A program made the position numbers and the translations under genes. A stretch of 64,000 nt of DNA from Roseicyclus sp. (GTDB taxonomy: Bacteria > Pseudomonadota > Alphaproteobacteria > Rhodobacterales > Rhodobacteraceae): assembly GCA_018401055.1 (NCBI GenBank), contig JAGYLB010000115.1, positions 3,453 through 67,452 on the forward strand, in the 5' to 3' direction. Below are positions 11,165 to 20,890 of this stretch, piece by piece (position 1 is the first letter of the stretch; each line of letters begins with the position of its first letter). The notes under the pieces were generated by a model, which saw only the letters and a list, made by a program, of their open reading frames with translations, made no database searches and had not been told where the DNA came from.

Positions 11165-12269
11165 ATGACAAACCGCACGCTCTTGATCCTTCCCGGCGAC
11201 GGGATCGGCCCCGAAGTCATGGCCGAGGTGCGCAAGGTCATCGACTGGTTCGGGACCCGTGGCATTGCCTTTGACGTGTCAGAGGATCTGGTGGGCGGCT
11301 GCGCCTATGACGCGCATGGCACGCCGCTGACGGATGCCACGATGGCACGCGCGCAGGAGGTCGATGCGGTGCTTCTGGGGGCCGTGGGCGGGCCGAAGTA
11401 TGACGTGCTGGATTTCAGCGTAAAGCCCGAGCGGGGTTTGTTGCGCCTGCGCAAGGAGATGGACCTTTATGCCAACCTGCGCCCGGCGCAGTGTTTCGAC
11501 GCGCTGGCCGATTTCTCGTCGCTGAAAAAGGATGTGGTCGCGGGTCTGGACATCATGATCATCCGCGAGCTGACCAGCGGCGTCTATTTCGGCGAGCCGC
11601 GCGGTATCTTCAAGGAAGGCAATGAGCGCGTGGGCATCAACACCCAGCGCTACACGGAGAGCGAGATCGCCCGCGTGGCACGCTCCGCCTTTGAGTTGGC
11701 GCGCAAGCGGGGCAACAAGGTCTGCTCGATGGAAAAGGCCAATGTGATGGAATCGGGCGTGTTGTGGCGCGACGTGGTGCAGGAAATCCACGACGCCGAA
11801 TACCCCGATGTGGAGCTGTCGCACATGTATGCCGACGCGGGCGCGATGCAGTTGACGCGCTGGCCCAAGCAGTTCGACGTGATCGTGACCGACAACCTCT
11901 TCGGCGATCTGTTGTCGGATCTGGCCGCGATGCTGACCGGTAGCTTGGGCATGCTGCCCTCCGCCAGCCTTGGGGCGCCGATGGCCAATGGTCGGCCCAA
12001 GGCGCTGTATGAGCCAGTGCACGGCTCCGCCCCCGATATCGCGGGCCAAGGCAAGGCCAATCCCGATCGCATGCATCCTGAGCTTTGCCATGGCGCTGCG
12101 CTATTCCTTCGATCTGGGGGCGGAGGCCAAGCGGCTGGAGACGGCCGTCAACGCCGTGCTGGCCGACGGACTGCGGACCGCCGACCTGATGGGGCCGGAG
12201 GGCGGATCGCCGGTGTCCACCGCACAGATGGGCGATGCCATCGTCGCCAAGCTGGCCGCGAGCGTCTGA
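11165..12269 (+). CDS. leuB: 3-isopropylmalate dehydrogenase LeuB (frameshifted)
   Basis: NAD-dependent oxidative decarboxylase of leucine synthesis, about 368 residues. It begins [20 protein letters not shown] and contains [33 protein letters not shown], the [17 protein letters not shown] metal-binding segment and [18 protein letters not shown]. The reading frame is lost at 12062-12064 (CCC). Removing one C gives [17 protein letters not shown] and the normal C-terminus ending AKLAASV with TGA at 12267-12269. A downstream SDR gene starts 2 bp later, suggesting one transcript. This is the only frameshift in the gene, consistent with error and not decay. Confidence 0.95.
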
Positions 12270-12271
12270 GC

Positions 12272-13011
12272 ATGAAGACCGCGCTGGTCACCGGGGCGGC
12301 GCGGGGCATCGGGTTGGCCACCACGCGGCTGTTTGTCGAGGAGGGATGGCGCGTGGTGATGGTCGACCGCGACGCCCCCGCGCTGGCCGAGGCGGCGGGC
12401 GCGGTGCAGGCGCAACCCGTCCGCGCCGACGTGTCGATCCCCGAGGATGTGGCGCGGATCGTCTCAGAGGCGGGGCTCGACGGGGCTTGCACGCGCTGGT
12501 CAACAACGCGGGTGTGGCTGATTTCGGGCCCATCGAGGAGACGGATTTCACCCGCTGGCGCACCGTGATGGAGACCAACCTGGATGGCGTTTTCCTGATG
12601 ACGCAGGCGCTGACGCCTGCGTTGCGCGCGGCCAAGGGGGCCATCGTCAATATCGCCTCCATCTCTGGACTGCGCGCCTCGACGCTGCGGGTCGCCTATG
12701 GCACGTCCAAGGCGGCGGTGATCCAGTTGACGCGGCAACAGGCGGTGGAACTGGGCGAGCACGGGGTGCGGGCCAATTGCATCTGCCCGGGCCCGGTGCG
12801 CACGAAACTCGCCATGGCCGTTCATACCCAAGACATCATCGACGCCTATCACGACGCCATTCCGCTGAACCGCTACGGGTCGGAACGCGAGATCGCCGAG
12901 GCCATCACCTTCCTGTGTTCGGATCGCGCCAGCTACATCACCGGGCAGGTGCTGGCCGTCGATGGCGGGTTCGAGGCGACCGGCGTGGGATTGCCCGCGC
13001 TCAGACAATAA
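12272..13011 (+). CDS. SDR-family oxidoreductase (frameshifted)
   Basis: Classical short-chain dehydrogenase of about 246 residues. The N-terminal cofactor motif is TGAARGIG, with NNAG later. The catalytic Ser-Tyr-Lys set is intact: serine in [11 protein letters not shown], and the pair in [10 protein letters not shown]. The C-terminal [19 protein letters not shown] is typical. The frame changes at the GGGG run 12482-12485; adding one G gives [12 protein letters not shown]. The ATG at 12272 follows the leuB stop by 2 bp. Substrate is not predictable from sequence; the position behind leuB does not by itself imply a role in leucine metabolism. Confidence 0.85.
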
Positions 13012-13084
13012 CGCACCTCGCGGGTCTTGCGCCCTGCGGTCAGGCTGGTATCGCTAACGGCAGACCCGGATCAAAGAGGCTCCG

Positions 13085-14082
13085 ATGTCCTCCGAGAACG
13101 CGACCCAATTGCGCGGCGTGGCGCTGGCGCTGGCGGCCTTCGGGATCTTCGCCACCCATGACGTGCTGATCAAGTATCTGGGCGGCAGCTATTCGCCGTT
13201 CCAGATCGTGTTCTTCAGCGTCTTGTTCGGCTTTCCGATGGTCACGCTGTTGATGATGCGGGACGCAAAGGAATCGAACCTGCGCCCGGTCTATCCGCTG
13301 TGGACGGGCCTGCGCACGGCGGCCACCGTCATTACGGCGGCAACGGCGTTCTATGCCTTCAGCGTACTGCCCTTGGCGCAAACCTATGCGATCTTGTTCG
13401 CCGCGCCCCTGCTCATCACGCTGCTGGCCATTCCGATGCTGGGTGAGCGGGTCGGCATAAGACGTGGCGCGGCGGTTCTGGTGGGTTTGTGCGGCGTTCT
13501 GATCGTGCTGCGACCGGGCGCGACGGACCTGACTTGGGGGCATCTGGCGGCGTTGGTGGCGGCTGTTACCGGAGCTTTCGGCGCGGTCATCATGCGCAAG
13601 ATCGGGCAACAGGAACGCTCGGTCGTGCTGATCCTCTATCCGATGATGGCGAACGTCGTGGTGATGGGGACGGCGTTGCCCTTTGTCTACCAGCCGATGC
13701 CGGGCCAGGACATGCTGGCGCTGGCGGTGATCGCGGCCTTTGCGTTGATCGCCACGACGCTTCTGATCTTTGCCTATCGGCTGGCACCGCCGCGACCGTC
13801 GCCCCGATGCAGTATTCGCAGATCATCTGGGCCACGGTCTACGGATTGATCTTTTTCGACGAGGGGCTGGAATGGGCGACCGTGATCGGCACGGGCGTCA
13901 TCGTCGCCTCGGGGGTCTATATCGTGTTCCGCGAGGATCGGGGCGGCACCTCGACCACCACGCCGGTGCTGCGCACGCGGTCGCGGGTCGGATCGCCCTC
14001 GGTGCCGCGGGTCGCGTCCTTGCTGCCCAAGGGGCTGCGCGGGCCGCAACATTCGCAAGACCCCGATGGGGCGGATGACTGA
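13085..14082 (+). CDS. DMT/EamA-family transporter (frameshifted)
   Basis: Ten-helix inner-membrane transporter of about 330 residues with two EamA repeats: the first starts [20 protein letters not shown], the second [20 protein letters not shown]. The conserved repeat-end segment [20 protein letters not shown] and its second-half equivalent [20 protein letters not shown] are both present, but in different frames. The break is at 13787-13788 in the codons after YRLAP, where an added C gives [16 protein letters not shown] hydrophilic tail of about 45 residues rich in Arg, Thr and Ser follows the last helix. Substrate unknown. It is preceded by the SDR and followed by the tRNA-Pro gene. Confidence 0.85.
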
Positions 14083-14139
14083 GAGCGCGCGCAAGCCCCT
14101 GCCAAGCCTCTGCCCCTTGGCTATGCCGCCCCCCACGGT

Positions 14140-14216
14140 CGGAGTGTGGCGCAGCCTGGTAGCGCACCTGCTTCGGGAGCAGGGGGTCGGAGGTTCGAAT
14201 CCTCTCACTCCGACCA
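14140..14216 (+). tRNA. tRNA-Pro (anticodon CGG)
   Basis: 77-nt cloverleaf. The acceptor stem is CGGAGTG (14140-14146) paired with CACTCCG before A73 and an encoded CCA (14214-14216). The anticodon arm is CCTGC-TTCGGGA-GCAGG, giving anticodon CGG at 14174-14176. The T arm contains GGTTCGAAT. The sequence starts with the C1-G72 pair expected of bacterial tRNA-Pro. Confidence 0.97.
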
Positions 14217-14245
14217 GTTTTCAGACATCCCTGTGCTTTCAATCG

Positions 14246-14275
14246 CCGCGCCCTGCAGGGGCCTGCGCGGTTTTT
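14246..14275 (+). terminator. Likely intrinsic terminator after tRNA-Pro
   Basis: Outer stem CCGCGC / GCGCGG enclosing a CCTGCAGGGGCCT loop that can itself pair, directly followed by TTTTT. It lies 30 bp behind the tRNA. Confidence 0.65.
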
Positions 14276-14364
14276 GAGCCTGTCGACCATTGATGCGGCA
14301 TGGTGCAAGATACGGTCAGGCCGGGGTCGGGCAGGGGCCGGACCCGCGCGACAAAGGTGTTTGC

Positions 14365-15468
14365 ATGAAGGTCAACGGCATTCCCTACCGCTCCATCTGG
14401 CTTGGGTCCGACGGGCGCACGGTGCAGATCATCGACCAGACGCGCCTGCCGCACGCGTTTCCGGTGGTCGATCTGACCTCGATGGAGCAGGCGGCGGTGG
14501 CGATCCGCGACATGTGGGTGCGCGGCGCGCCGCTGATCGGGGCGACGGCGGCTTATGGCATGGCCTTGCAGATGGCGGCGGATGCCAGTGATGCCGCACT
14601 GGCCCGCGCCTATGACGTTTTGCATGCCACGCGGCCGACCGCGATCAATCTACGCTGGGCGCTCGATGACATGCGTGGGCATTTGGCGCCCCTGCCGTCC
14701 GGCGACCGGGCCACGGCCGCCTATGCACGCGCCGCCGCGATCTGCGACGAGGATGTGGAGATCAACCGCAGGATCGGGGAACACGGGGTGGCGTTGATCG
14801 AGGCGATTGCCGCGCGGAAATCCGGGCCGGTCAACATCTTGACCCATTGCAATGCCGGGTGGCTGGCGACGGTGGATTGGGGCACTGCGACCTCGCCGAT
14901 CTATCAGGCGGTGGCGCGTGGCATCGACGTGCACGTCTGGGTGGACGAGACGCGGCCCCGCAATCAGGGTGCGCATCTGACCGCTTGGGAAATGGCTGGC
15001 CACGGCATCCCCCACCATCTGATCGTGGACAATGCGGGCGGGCATCTGATGCAGCGCGGGCAGGTCGATATCTGCATCGTCGGCACTGACCGGACGACGG
15101 CCAATGGCGATGTCTGCAACAAGATAGGCACCTATCTCAAGGCGTTGGCGGCCCATGACACCGGCGTGCCTTTCTATGTCGCGCTGCCGTCCCCCACCAT
15201 CGACTGGCGGGTGCGCGACGGGCTGCGCGAGATCCCGATCGAGGAACGGTCAGGCGATGAGGTGACGAAGGTCTGGGGCCGCGACCCCGAGGGGCGCGTG
15301 ACGCAAGTACAGATCGCGCCCGATGCGACGCCGGGGGCGAACCCCGCCTTTGACGTGACGCCTGCGCGGCTGGTCACGGGGTTGATCACCGAACGCGGCA
15401 TTGCGCCCGCCAGTGCCGAGGGGCTGGCCGCGATGTTCCCCGAGCATGCGGCGCAGGTGACAAAATGA
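14365..15468 (+). CDS. mtnA: S-methyl-5-thioribose-1-phosphate isomerase MtnA
   Basis: Complete 367-residue protein of the eIF2B-alpha/MtnA fold. It isomerises 5-methylthioribose 1-phosphate (or 5-deoxyribose 1-phosphate) to the ribulose 1-phosphate. Seen: [20 protein letters not shown], the catalytic cysteine region [39 protein letters not shown], and the aspartate segment [20 protein letters not shown]. The class II aldolase gene overlaps by 4 bp (ATGA). MtnA followed by this aldolase, not by MtnB/C/D, is the arrangement of the dihydroxyacetone-phosphate shunt for 5'-methylthioadenosine and 5'-deoxyadenosine. The kinase or phosphorylase step (mtnK/mtnP) is not nearby. The preceding 148 bp carries only the tRNA terminator that I can see. 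Confidence 0.95.
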   Translation: MKVNGIPYRSIWLGSDGRTVQIIDQTRLPHAFPVVDLTSMEQAAVAIRDMWVRGAPLIGATAAYGMALQMAADASDAALARAYDVLHATRPTAINLRWALDDMRGHLAPLPSGDRATAAYARAAAICDEDVEINRRIGEHGVALIEAIAARKSGPVNILTHCNAGWLATVDWGTATSPIYQAVARGIDVHVWVDETRPRNQGAHLTAWEMAGHGIPHHLIVDNAGGHLMQRGQVDICIVGTDRTTANGDVCNKIGTYLKALAAHDTGVPFYVALPSPTIDWRVRDGLREIPIEERSGDEVTKVWGRDPEGRVTQVQIAPDATPGANPAFDVTPARLVTGLITERGIAPASAEGLAAMFPEHAAQVTK

Positions 15469-16118
15469 GCGAGGCGCGGCTACGTGACCAGATCGTCGCG
15501 TGCTGCCGGGAACTGGATGCGCACGGCCTGAACCGGGGTGCGTCGGGCAATGTCTCGGCCCGGATGGGGGAGGTGATGCTGATCACGCCCTCGGCCGTGC
15601 CCTATGCAGAGCTTGAGCCCGGGATGATCGCGTTGATGCCGCTGATGGCCGAGGATGGCGCGTGGGAGGGGCCGCGCAAGCCGTCGTCCGAATGGCGCTT
15701 TCACCGCGACCTGATGCGCGCTCGGCCCGATATCGGCGCGGTCGTGCACACCCATGCGCCGTTTTCCACGATCCTTGCCATCGCGCGCAAGCCGATCCCG
15801 GCTATCCATTACATGATCGCGGCGTTCGGCGGCATGCAGATCCCCGTGTGCGACTACGCCTGCTACGGCACACCGGAGCTGTCGGCGGCCATCGTGCGTG
15901 CGCTAGGCGACAAGAACGGTTGCCTGATGGCCAATCACGGGATGCTGACCGTCGGCCCCGACCTGACGCGGGCGACATGGCTCGCCTTCGAGCTTGAGGC
16001 TTTGGCGCATCAGTATTGGCATGTGCTGCAGATCGGCGGCGGCCATGTGCTGAGCGAGGCCGAGATCGCCATGGTCGCCAAGGGTTTTGCCAGCTACGGG
16101 GTGCAGGCGAAAGACTAG
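15465..16118 (+). CDS. Class II aldolase, Ald2/fuculose-phosphate aldolase type
   Basis: 217 residues, zinc-dependent class II aldolase/adducin fold, cytosolic. Seen: [20 protein letters not shown] (phosphate-binding GNxS), [19 protein letters not shown] with the catalytic acidic position, and the zinc ligands: the His pair in [13 protein letters not shown] and the later His in [10 protein letters not shown]. Coupled to mtnA by an ATGA overlap. The likely reaction is cleavage of 5-methylthioribulose 1-phosphate or 5-deoxyribulose 1-phosphate to dihydroxyacetone phosphate plus methylthioacetaldehyde or acetaldehyde, by analogy with the Rhodospirillum and E. coli Ald2. Fuculose- or rhamnulose-phosphate cleavage is the alternative on fold alone. 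Confidence 0.85.
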   Translation: MSEARLRDQIVACCRELDAHGLNRGASGNVSARMGEVMLITPSAVPYAELEPGMIALMPLMAEDGAWEGPRKPSSEWRFHRDLMRARPDIGAVVHTHAPFSTILAIARKPIPAIHYMIAAFGGMQIPVCDYACYGTPELSAAIVRALGDKNGCLMANHGMLTVGPDLTRATWLAFELEALAHQYWHVLQIGGGHVLSEAEIAMVAKGFASYGVQAKD

Positions 16119-16215
16119 CCATCGTGCCTTGCCCCTTGACGCGCCGCCCGGTCGCATGGGCTGATGGCGGCGACGCATCCGGCCCCTTGGCCGCAATTTG
16201 CCCCGAGGGTCGGCC

Positions 16216-17345
16216 ATGGTCTTTCGCTTCCTCCATTCCAGCGACCTGCATCTGGGACGCCGCTTCGCCAATATCGCCGAGCCGCCCGACGGCAACCTGC
16301 GCGGCCGGTTGATGGAGGCGCGCTTTGCCAAGATCCGGGCGCTGGCGGGGGCCGCCAAGGCGCAGGGCGCGGGGCACTGTGCTGCTGGCGGGCGACACCT
16401 TCGACAGCGCCACGCCCTCGCCGCAGGTGTTGCGGCAGGCGTTGACCGCGATGGGCGAGGCGCCGGGGGTGGAATGGTGGCTCTTGCCGGGCAACCACGA
16501 CAATCTGCGCCATGCCGAACCCGTCTGGGACGAAATCGCGCGCGACGGTCCCGCCAATGTTCATGCCCTGCGTGATGCCACGCCGGTCGAGATCGCGCCG
16601 GGGGTGATGCTGCTGCCCTGCCCGGTGCCGGTGCGCGCAACGGGGCGCGACCTGACCGAAGGCTTGCCGGGGATCGCCACGCCCGAGGGGGCGCTGCGCA
16701 TCGGGCTGGCCCATGGCGGGGTCGTCGACTTCACCGAGAGCGGCGAACAGATCCCGCCCGACCGGGATCGGAGCGCGGGGCTGGACTATCTGGGGCTGGG
16801 CGATTGGCACGGGCGGCTCGCGGTCTCGGCGCGCACGCAGTACCCCGGCACGCCCGAACAGGACCGGTTCAAGCATGGATTGCGGGGGGGCTGCCTTGCG
16901 GTGACGCTGGCGGGGGCTGGCGCAGTGCCCGAGGTGGCCAGAGGTCGAGACGGGCGATTTCCTGTGGTCCGATCTGTCCCTGACGTTGCATGAGGGCGAG
17001 GATGCAGGCGCGGCGCTGGCGGCGCTTTTGCCCGCGTCAGGGCGGCGACACGCTTTGCGGATCAGGGCCAGCGGTTGGGGGTCGCTTGCCGGTCATGCGG
17101 CTTTGCGGGCGGCGGTGGCGCGGCAGGGACCGGACTTTGCGATGTTGGATCTTGTGACCGAGGGCTTGGGCACTTTGTACGACGTCACCGATCTTGACGC
17201 CATCGATCATGCAGGTGCGATGCGGCTGGCGGCCGACCGGCTGATGGAGGCCGCCCGCGATGCCGCCCAGTCGGAGGAGGACCGCGAGATCGCGGCGGCC
17301 GCGCTGAACCGGCTTTACGCCTATGCGACGGAAGCGCCGCGATGA
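16216..17345 (+). CDS. SbcD/YhaO-like metallophosphoesterase (frameshifted twice)
   Basis: Calcineurin-like DNA exonuclease subunit, about 376 residues. The metal-binding motifs are in order: SSDLHLGRRFAN near the N-terminus, LLAGDTFDSATPS, LLPGNHDNLRHAEPVWDE, and the later GLAHGG and GLGDWHGR. Frameshifts at about 16375 (before TVLLAGD) and about 16938 (after VPEVA) split it into three frames; each is repaired by one base. The C-terminal domain continues to NRLYAYATEAPR. The gene ends in an ATGA overlap with the SbcC-like ATPase, so the two form one operon and probably one nuclease complex. The ATG at 16216 begins FRFLHSSDLH, the usual start. Confidence 0.8.
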
Positions 17346-19946
17346 AGCTGCGCGCCATCACCCTCAAGGACGTGCGCCGGTTTACCGATCCGGTGCGGAT
17401 CGACGGGATCGCCGATGGTGTGAACGTCTTGAGCGCGCCCAATGAATTCGGCAAATCCACCGTCTTTGACGCGCTCAGGGCGCTGTTTTTCGTACCCTAT
17501 GGCTCGCGCGGCAAGGAGATCGGGCAGTTGCGCCCGCATGCCGGGGGCGCGCCCGAGGTCTCGGTCGAGATCGAGACGGCGGAGGGCAGGTTCGTTCTGT
17601 CCAAGCGCTGGTTCTCCAAGCCCGAGGCGCGGGTGATGCGGGGCGGTGTCTTGGTGGCGCAGGCCGATGAGGCCGAGGCATGGATCGCGCGGCTTTTGGG
17701 TGGTGGCGATGGGGGTCCATCGGGGCTTTTGTGGGTGCGGCAAGGGGCTGACCCTGCTACGGAGGGCAGCGCCGGGCGAGCAGAGGGCGGCGCTTGCAGC
17801 GCGGCGCGACCTGCTGTCGTCGGTCACCGGCGAGGTGGAGGCTATGACGGGCGGGCGGCGCATGGATGCGGCGCTGGCGCGCTGCCGCGAGGAATTGGGC
17901 CGCTATGCCACCGGCACCGGGCGGCCGCGTGTGGGCGGTCCATGGGCCGAGGCCGCGCAGGAGGTGGAGGCGCTGACGGCTGAACGGGACGTCTTTGCTG
18001 CCCGTGTCGCCAGCTTGCAAGAGGCGCTGGGCGAGCGCGGGCGCATGCCGGCGCGCGCTGGCCGAGATCGATGCGCCCGGGCCCGGGCCGAGCGTGCCGC
18101 AAGACTGGCCGCGGCGACCGAGGCGCATGCGGCGGCAGAGCTCATGCCACGCAGGGTGACAGCCGCCGAGGCGGCGTTGCAGGTTGCCACGACCGAGGCC
18201 GGACGCGCAGGCGAAGATCTAGCCGCCCTGCGCCGGGCGGTGGCCAGATCACACCGGGCACTGCGCCGGACACGGAGGCCGTCGCGCAGGCGGAGGTGCC
18301 GGGTCGACGCTTGCAGCCGCCAGAGACCCGCTGGCTGCGACGCCTATGGCGGATCACGACAGGGCAGAAGCCGCACGCGCCAGAGCGCGGAGGGGTTCTG
18401 CGTCTTGTGCAGGGGCGCGCGGCGGCCATGGCGCGCAGGATCGGCGGGCCGATCTGGAGGATCGTCTGGCCAAGGCCTGGCCGCGCGGCAGGCGCGGTGG
18501 AATCGGCAAAGGCTGTGGCCTCGGTCGGGCCTGATGATACGGCGATGGAAAGGTTGCGCCGTTTGGGGGCGGCCCTGACCACGGCGCGCGCGCTGCGCGA
18601 CAGCACCGCCACGCGCGTGACGATGCACTACGTGTCCGGGCAGGTAGGTGGGGCGATGATCGGGGATGTGCCGCTGGAGCAGGATACGGTCTTGCCGATC
18701 CATGCAGAGACGGTGATCCGTCTGGCGGGCTTTGGCGCTCTGACGGTGCATCCGGGCGCAGGCCCCGAAGGGCTGGCGGATGTCGCCGGGGCCGAGGGCG
18801 CGCTGGCCAAGGCGCTGGCCGCGCTGGGGATGGCGTCGATGGAGGCAGCGGGGCGGGCGCACCGTGTGCGCAAGGAGGAGCGGCTGGGCGGTTGACCGCC
18901 GTAGCGGCGGAACTGGCAGCGCTGGCCCCTGGGGATCGAGGGATTTGCAACGCCAGCTTGCCGCTTTGCCCGGAGCGGTGAGCGGTGATGCGGACCTGCC
19001 CTCGCCGGCAGAGGCCGAGGCTGTCTCGCAATCTGCCCGCGCCACGGCGGCGGAACAGTCGGCGCGGCGCGAGGTCTTGCGCGAGCGTCGGGATGCGGCT
19101 CGCACCGCACAGGCCGAGGCGGCTGTCCGCCGGGAAGCCGCCACCGAACGGCTGCAGGCGGCCCGCGCCGCACTGGACCGGCTGGCGGTGCAGGACGAGG
19201 CCGATCTTGCGGCGCGCGCGGACGGGGTCGAGATTGCCCGGGCTCAGGCCGAGGCTGTCTTGGCGGGTTTGCGCGCCGCCGCCCCCGATCTGCGGCCAGC
19301 GCGGCGACGTTGGCCCGCGCCAGATCCATCGAGGAGGCCGCGCGCAAGCAGATCGAGGATTTGCGCCCGGCGATTGCGGCGCTCACGCGAACGGATCGCG
19401 GGCAATTCCGGCGAAGCGGTCGAGGAACGTTTGCAAGAGACCGCGGAAAAGCTGGAGGTGGCCGCCGCGCGGCTGGCACGGATCGCGCGCGAGGTGCGGG
19501 TGCTGCAACGCCTGCAAGGCGCGCTGGAGGCCGCGCGGTCCGAGGCGCGCGACCGCTATTTTGCCCCTGTCGCGGGGGAATTGCGGCCGCTGCTGCATCT
19601 GCTTTGGCCCGAGGCGGAGCTGGATTGGGCCGATAACACGCTCTTGCCGCAGTCGCTGATCCGCAACGGCACGGTGGAGGCCATCGACATCTTGTCGGGC
19701 GGCACGCAAGAACAGATCGCCTTTCTGGTGCGTCTGGCCTTTGCCCGGCTGCTGGCCCGCGGCGGGCGGCATGCGCCGGTGATCTTGGATGATGCGCTGG
19801 TCTTTACCGATGACGACCGGATCGAGCGGATGTTCGACGCGTTGCACCGGCAGGCGGGCGATCTGCAGATCATCGTGCTGAGCTGCCGCCAAAGGGCATT
19901 CCGCGATCTGGGCGGCACGGTGCTGACCATCGCGGCAGGGGGCTGA
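17342..19946 (+). CDS. SbcC/YhaN-like SMC-type ATPase (multiply frameshifted)
   Basis: ATPase partner of the preceding metallophosphoesterase; about 868 residues if repaired. The N-terminal Walker A is APNEFGKST (residues 32-40) after MKLRAITLKDVRRF. The C-terminal half has the ABC signature LSGGTQEQIAFLVRLAFARL, Walker B VILDDALVFTDDDRI, and the switch segment QIIVLSCRQRAF. The middle is Ala/Arg/Glu-rich, as expected for a coiled coil. At least four frame changes lie between about 17750 and 19300; this is one of the two worst damaged genes in the window, and I cannot reconstruct every residue. The intact nucleotide-binding ends argue against a true pseudogene. Role: probably processing of DNA ends or hairpins. 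Confidence 0.8.
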
Positions 19947-20137
19947 GCCTATCGGTCAGGCACCCGCCCCGCGACAGCCATTGCCCCTGCCGGGCCAAGC
20001 CAATAGGGATGGCCGCGCTTGTCCGGGCGCTGTGGGCAATGTGCTCAGAGGCCGCCCGACGCAACGCAGATTTGCACGGCCCGGATGCAGGTTGCGCCCT
20101 GTTTCGGGCGCTCTGTCACACGGCTGGAGGAGGCGAC

Positions 20138-20842
20138 ATGACACTGGACCCCAACATCATCGACACGCTCAAGGGCGTTTCGACCGCGACGCTGACCACG
20201 ATCTTGCTCAAGAAGGGGTTGCGCAACGTCTGGCTGCGCGGGTCGATCCCGATCCGTCCCGGGCAGCCGCGCCTTGTGGGCCGCGCCTTTACCCTGCGCT
20301 TCGTGCCCGCGCGCGAGGATCTGGCCACGCCCGCAAGCTGGGGTGCGCCGATTTCCACCCGCGCCGCGATCGAGGCGATGCCCGAGGGGTGCATCGCGGT
20401 GGCTGATGCGATGGGCGTGACGGATGCGGGGATTTTCGGCGACATCTTGTGCAACCGCATGGTGAGCCGCAAGGTTGCGGCGCTGATCACCGATGGCGTG
20501 GTGCGGGATGCGGCGGGTGTGCTGTCGACCGGGTTGCCGATCTGGTGCCGGGGCGTGGCCGCGCCGCCTTCGGTCGCGGGCCTGACCTTTGTCGGCTGGC
20601 AAGAGCCCATCGCCTGCGGTGGCGTGGCGGTGTTTCCTGACGATGTGATCGTGGTCGATGACGATGGCGCGGTGCTGATCCCGCAGGCGTTTCTGGACGA
20701 GGTCGTGGCCGAGGCCCCCGAGCAGGAGCGCATGGAGGGCTGGATCATGACCGAGGTCGATCGTGGCGTGCCCCTTCCGGGGCTTTACCCGATGAACGAC
20801 GAGACCAAGGCGCGCTACCTGGCGTGGAAGGCCGCGCAGTAA
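20138..20842 (+). CDS. RraA-family protein (HMG/CHA aldolase-like)
   Basis: Complete 234-residue RraA-like protein. It begins MTLDPNIIDTLKGVSTATLT and contains GRAFTLRFVPAREDL, ADAMGVTDAGIFGDILC, VAALITDGVVRDAAGV and the C-terminal PDDVIVVDDDGAVLIP. The RD pair in GVVRDA and the GDILC loop are the positions that bind metal and pyruvate in HMG/CHA aldolases, so an aldolase or oxaloacetate decarboxylase activity is more likely than RNase E inhibition. Start 20138 is supported by the ribosome-binding site GGAGGAGGCGAC. The 190 bp before it, behind the SbcC-like gene, appears to be non-coding. Substrate unknown. Confidence 0.85.
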   Translation: MTLDPNIIDTLKGVSTATLTTILLKKGLRNVWLRGSIPIRPGQPRLVGRAFTLRFVPAREDLATPASWGAPISTRAAIEAMPEGCIAVADAMGVTDAGIFGDILCNRMVSRKVAALITDGVVRDAAGVLSTGLPIWCRGVAAPPSVAGLTFVGWQEPIACGGVAVFPDDVIVVDDDGAVLIPQAFLDEVVAEAPEQERMEGWIMTEVDRGVPLPGLYPMNDETKARYLAWKAAQ

Positions 20843-20890
20843 GAGGCAAGGGCTGACCCCTGCGCCCGGTCGCGGCGCAGGGGGTGCGTA

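Noticed and set aside
8402..12269. Real loss of leucine synthesis by leuD and leuB pseudogenes
   Set aside because: Each has exactly one indel at a homopolymer and is otherwise fully conserved. The same kind of break hits unrelated genes all over the window.
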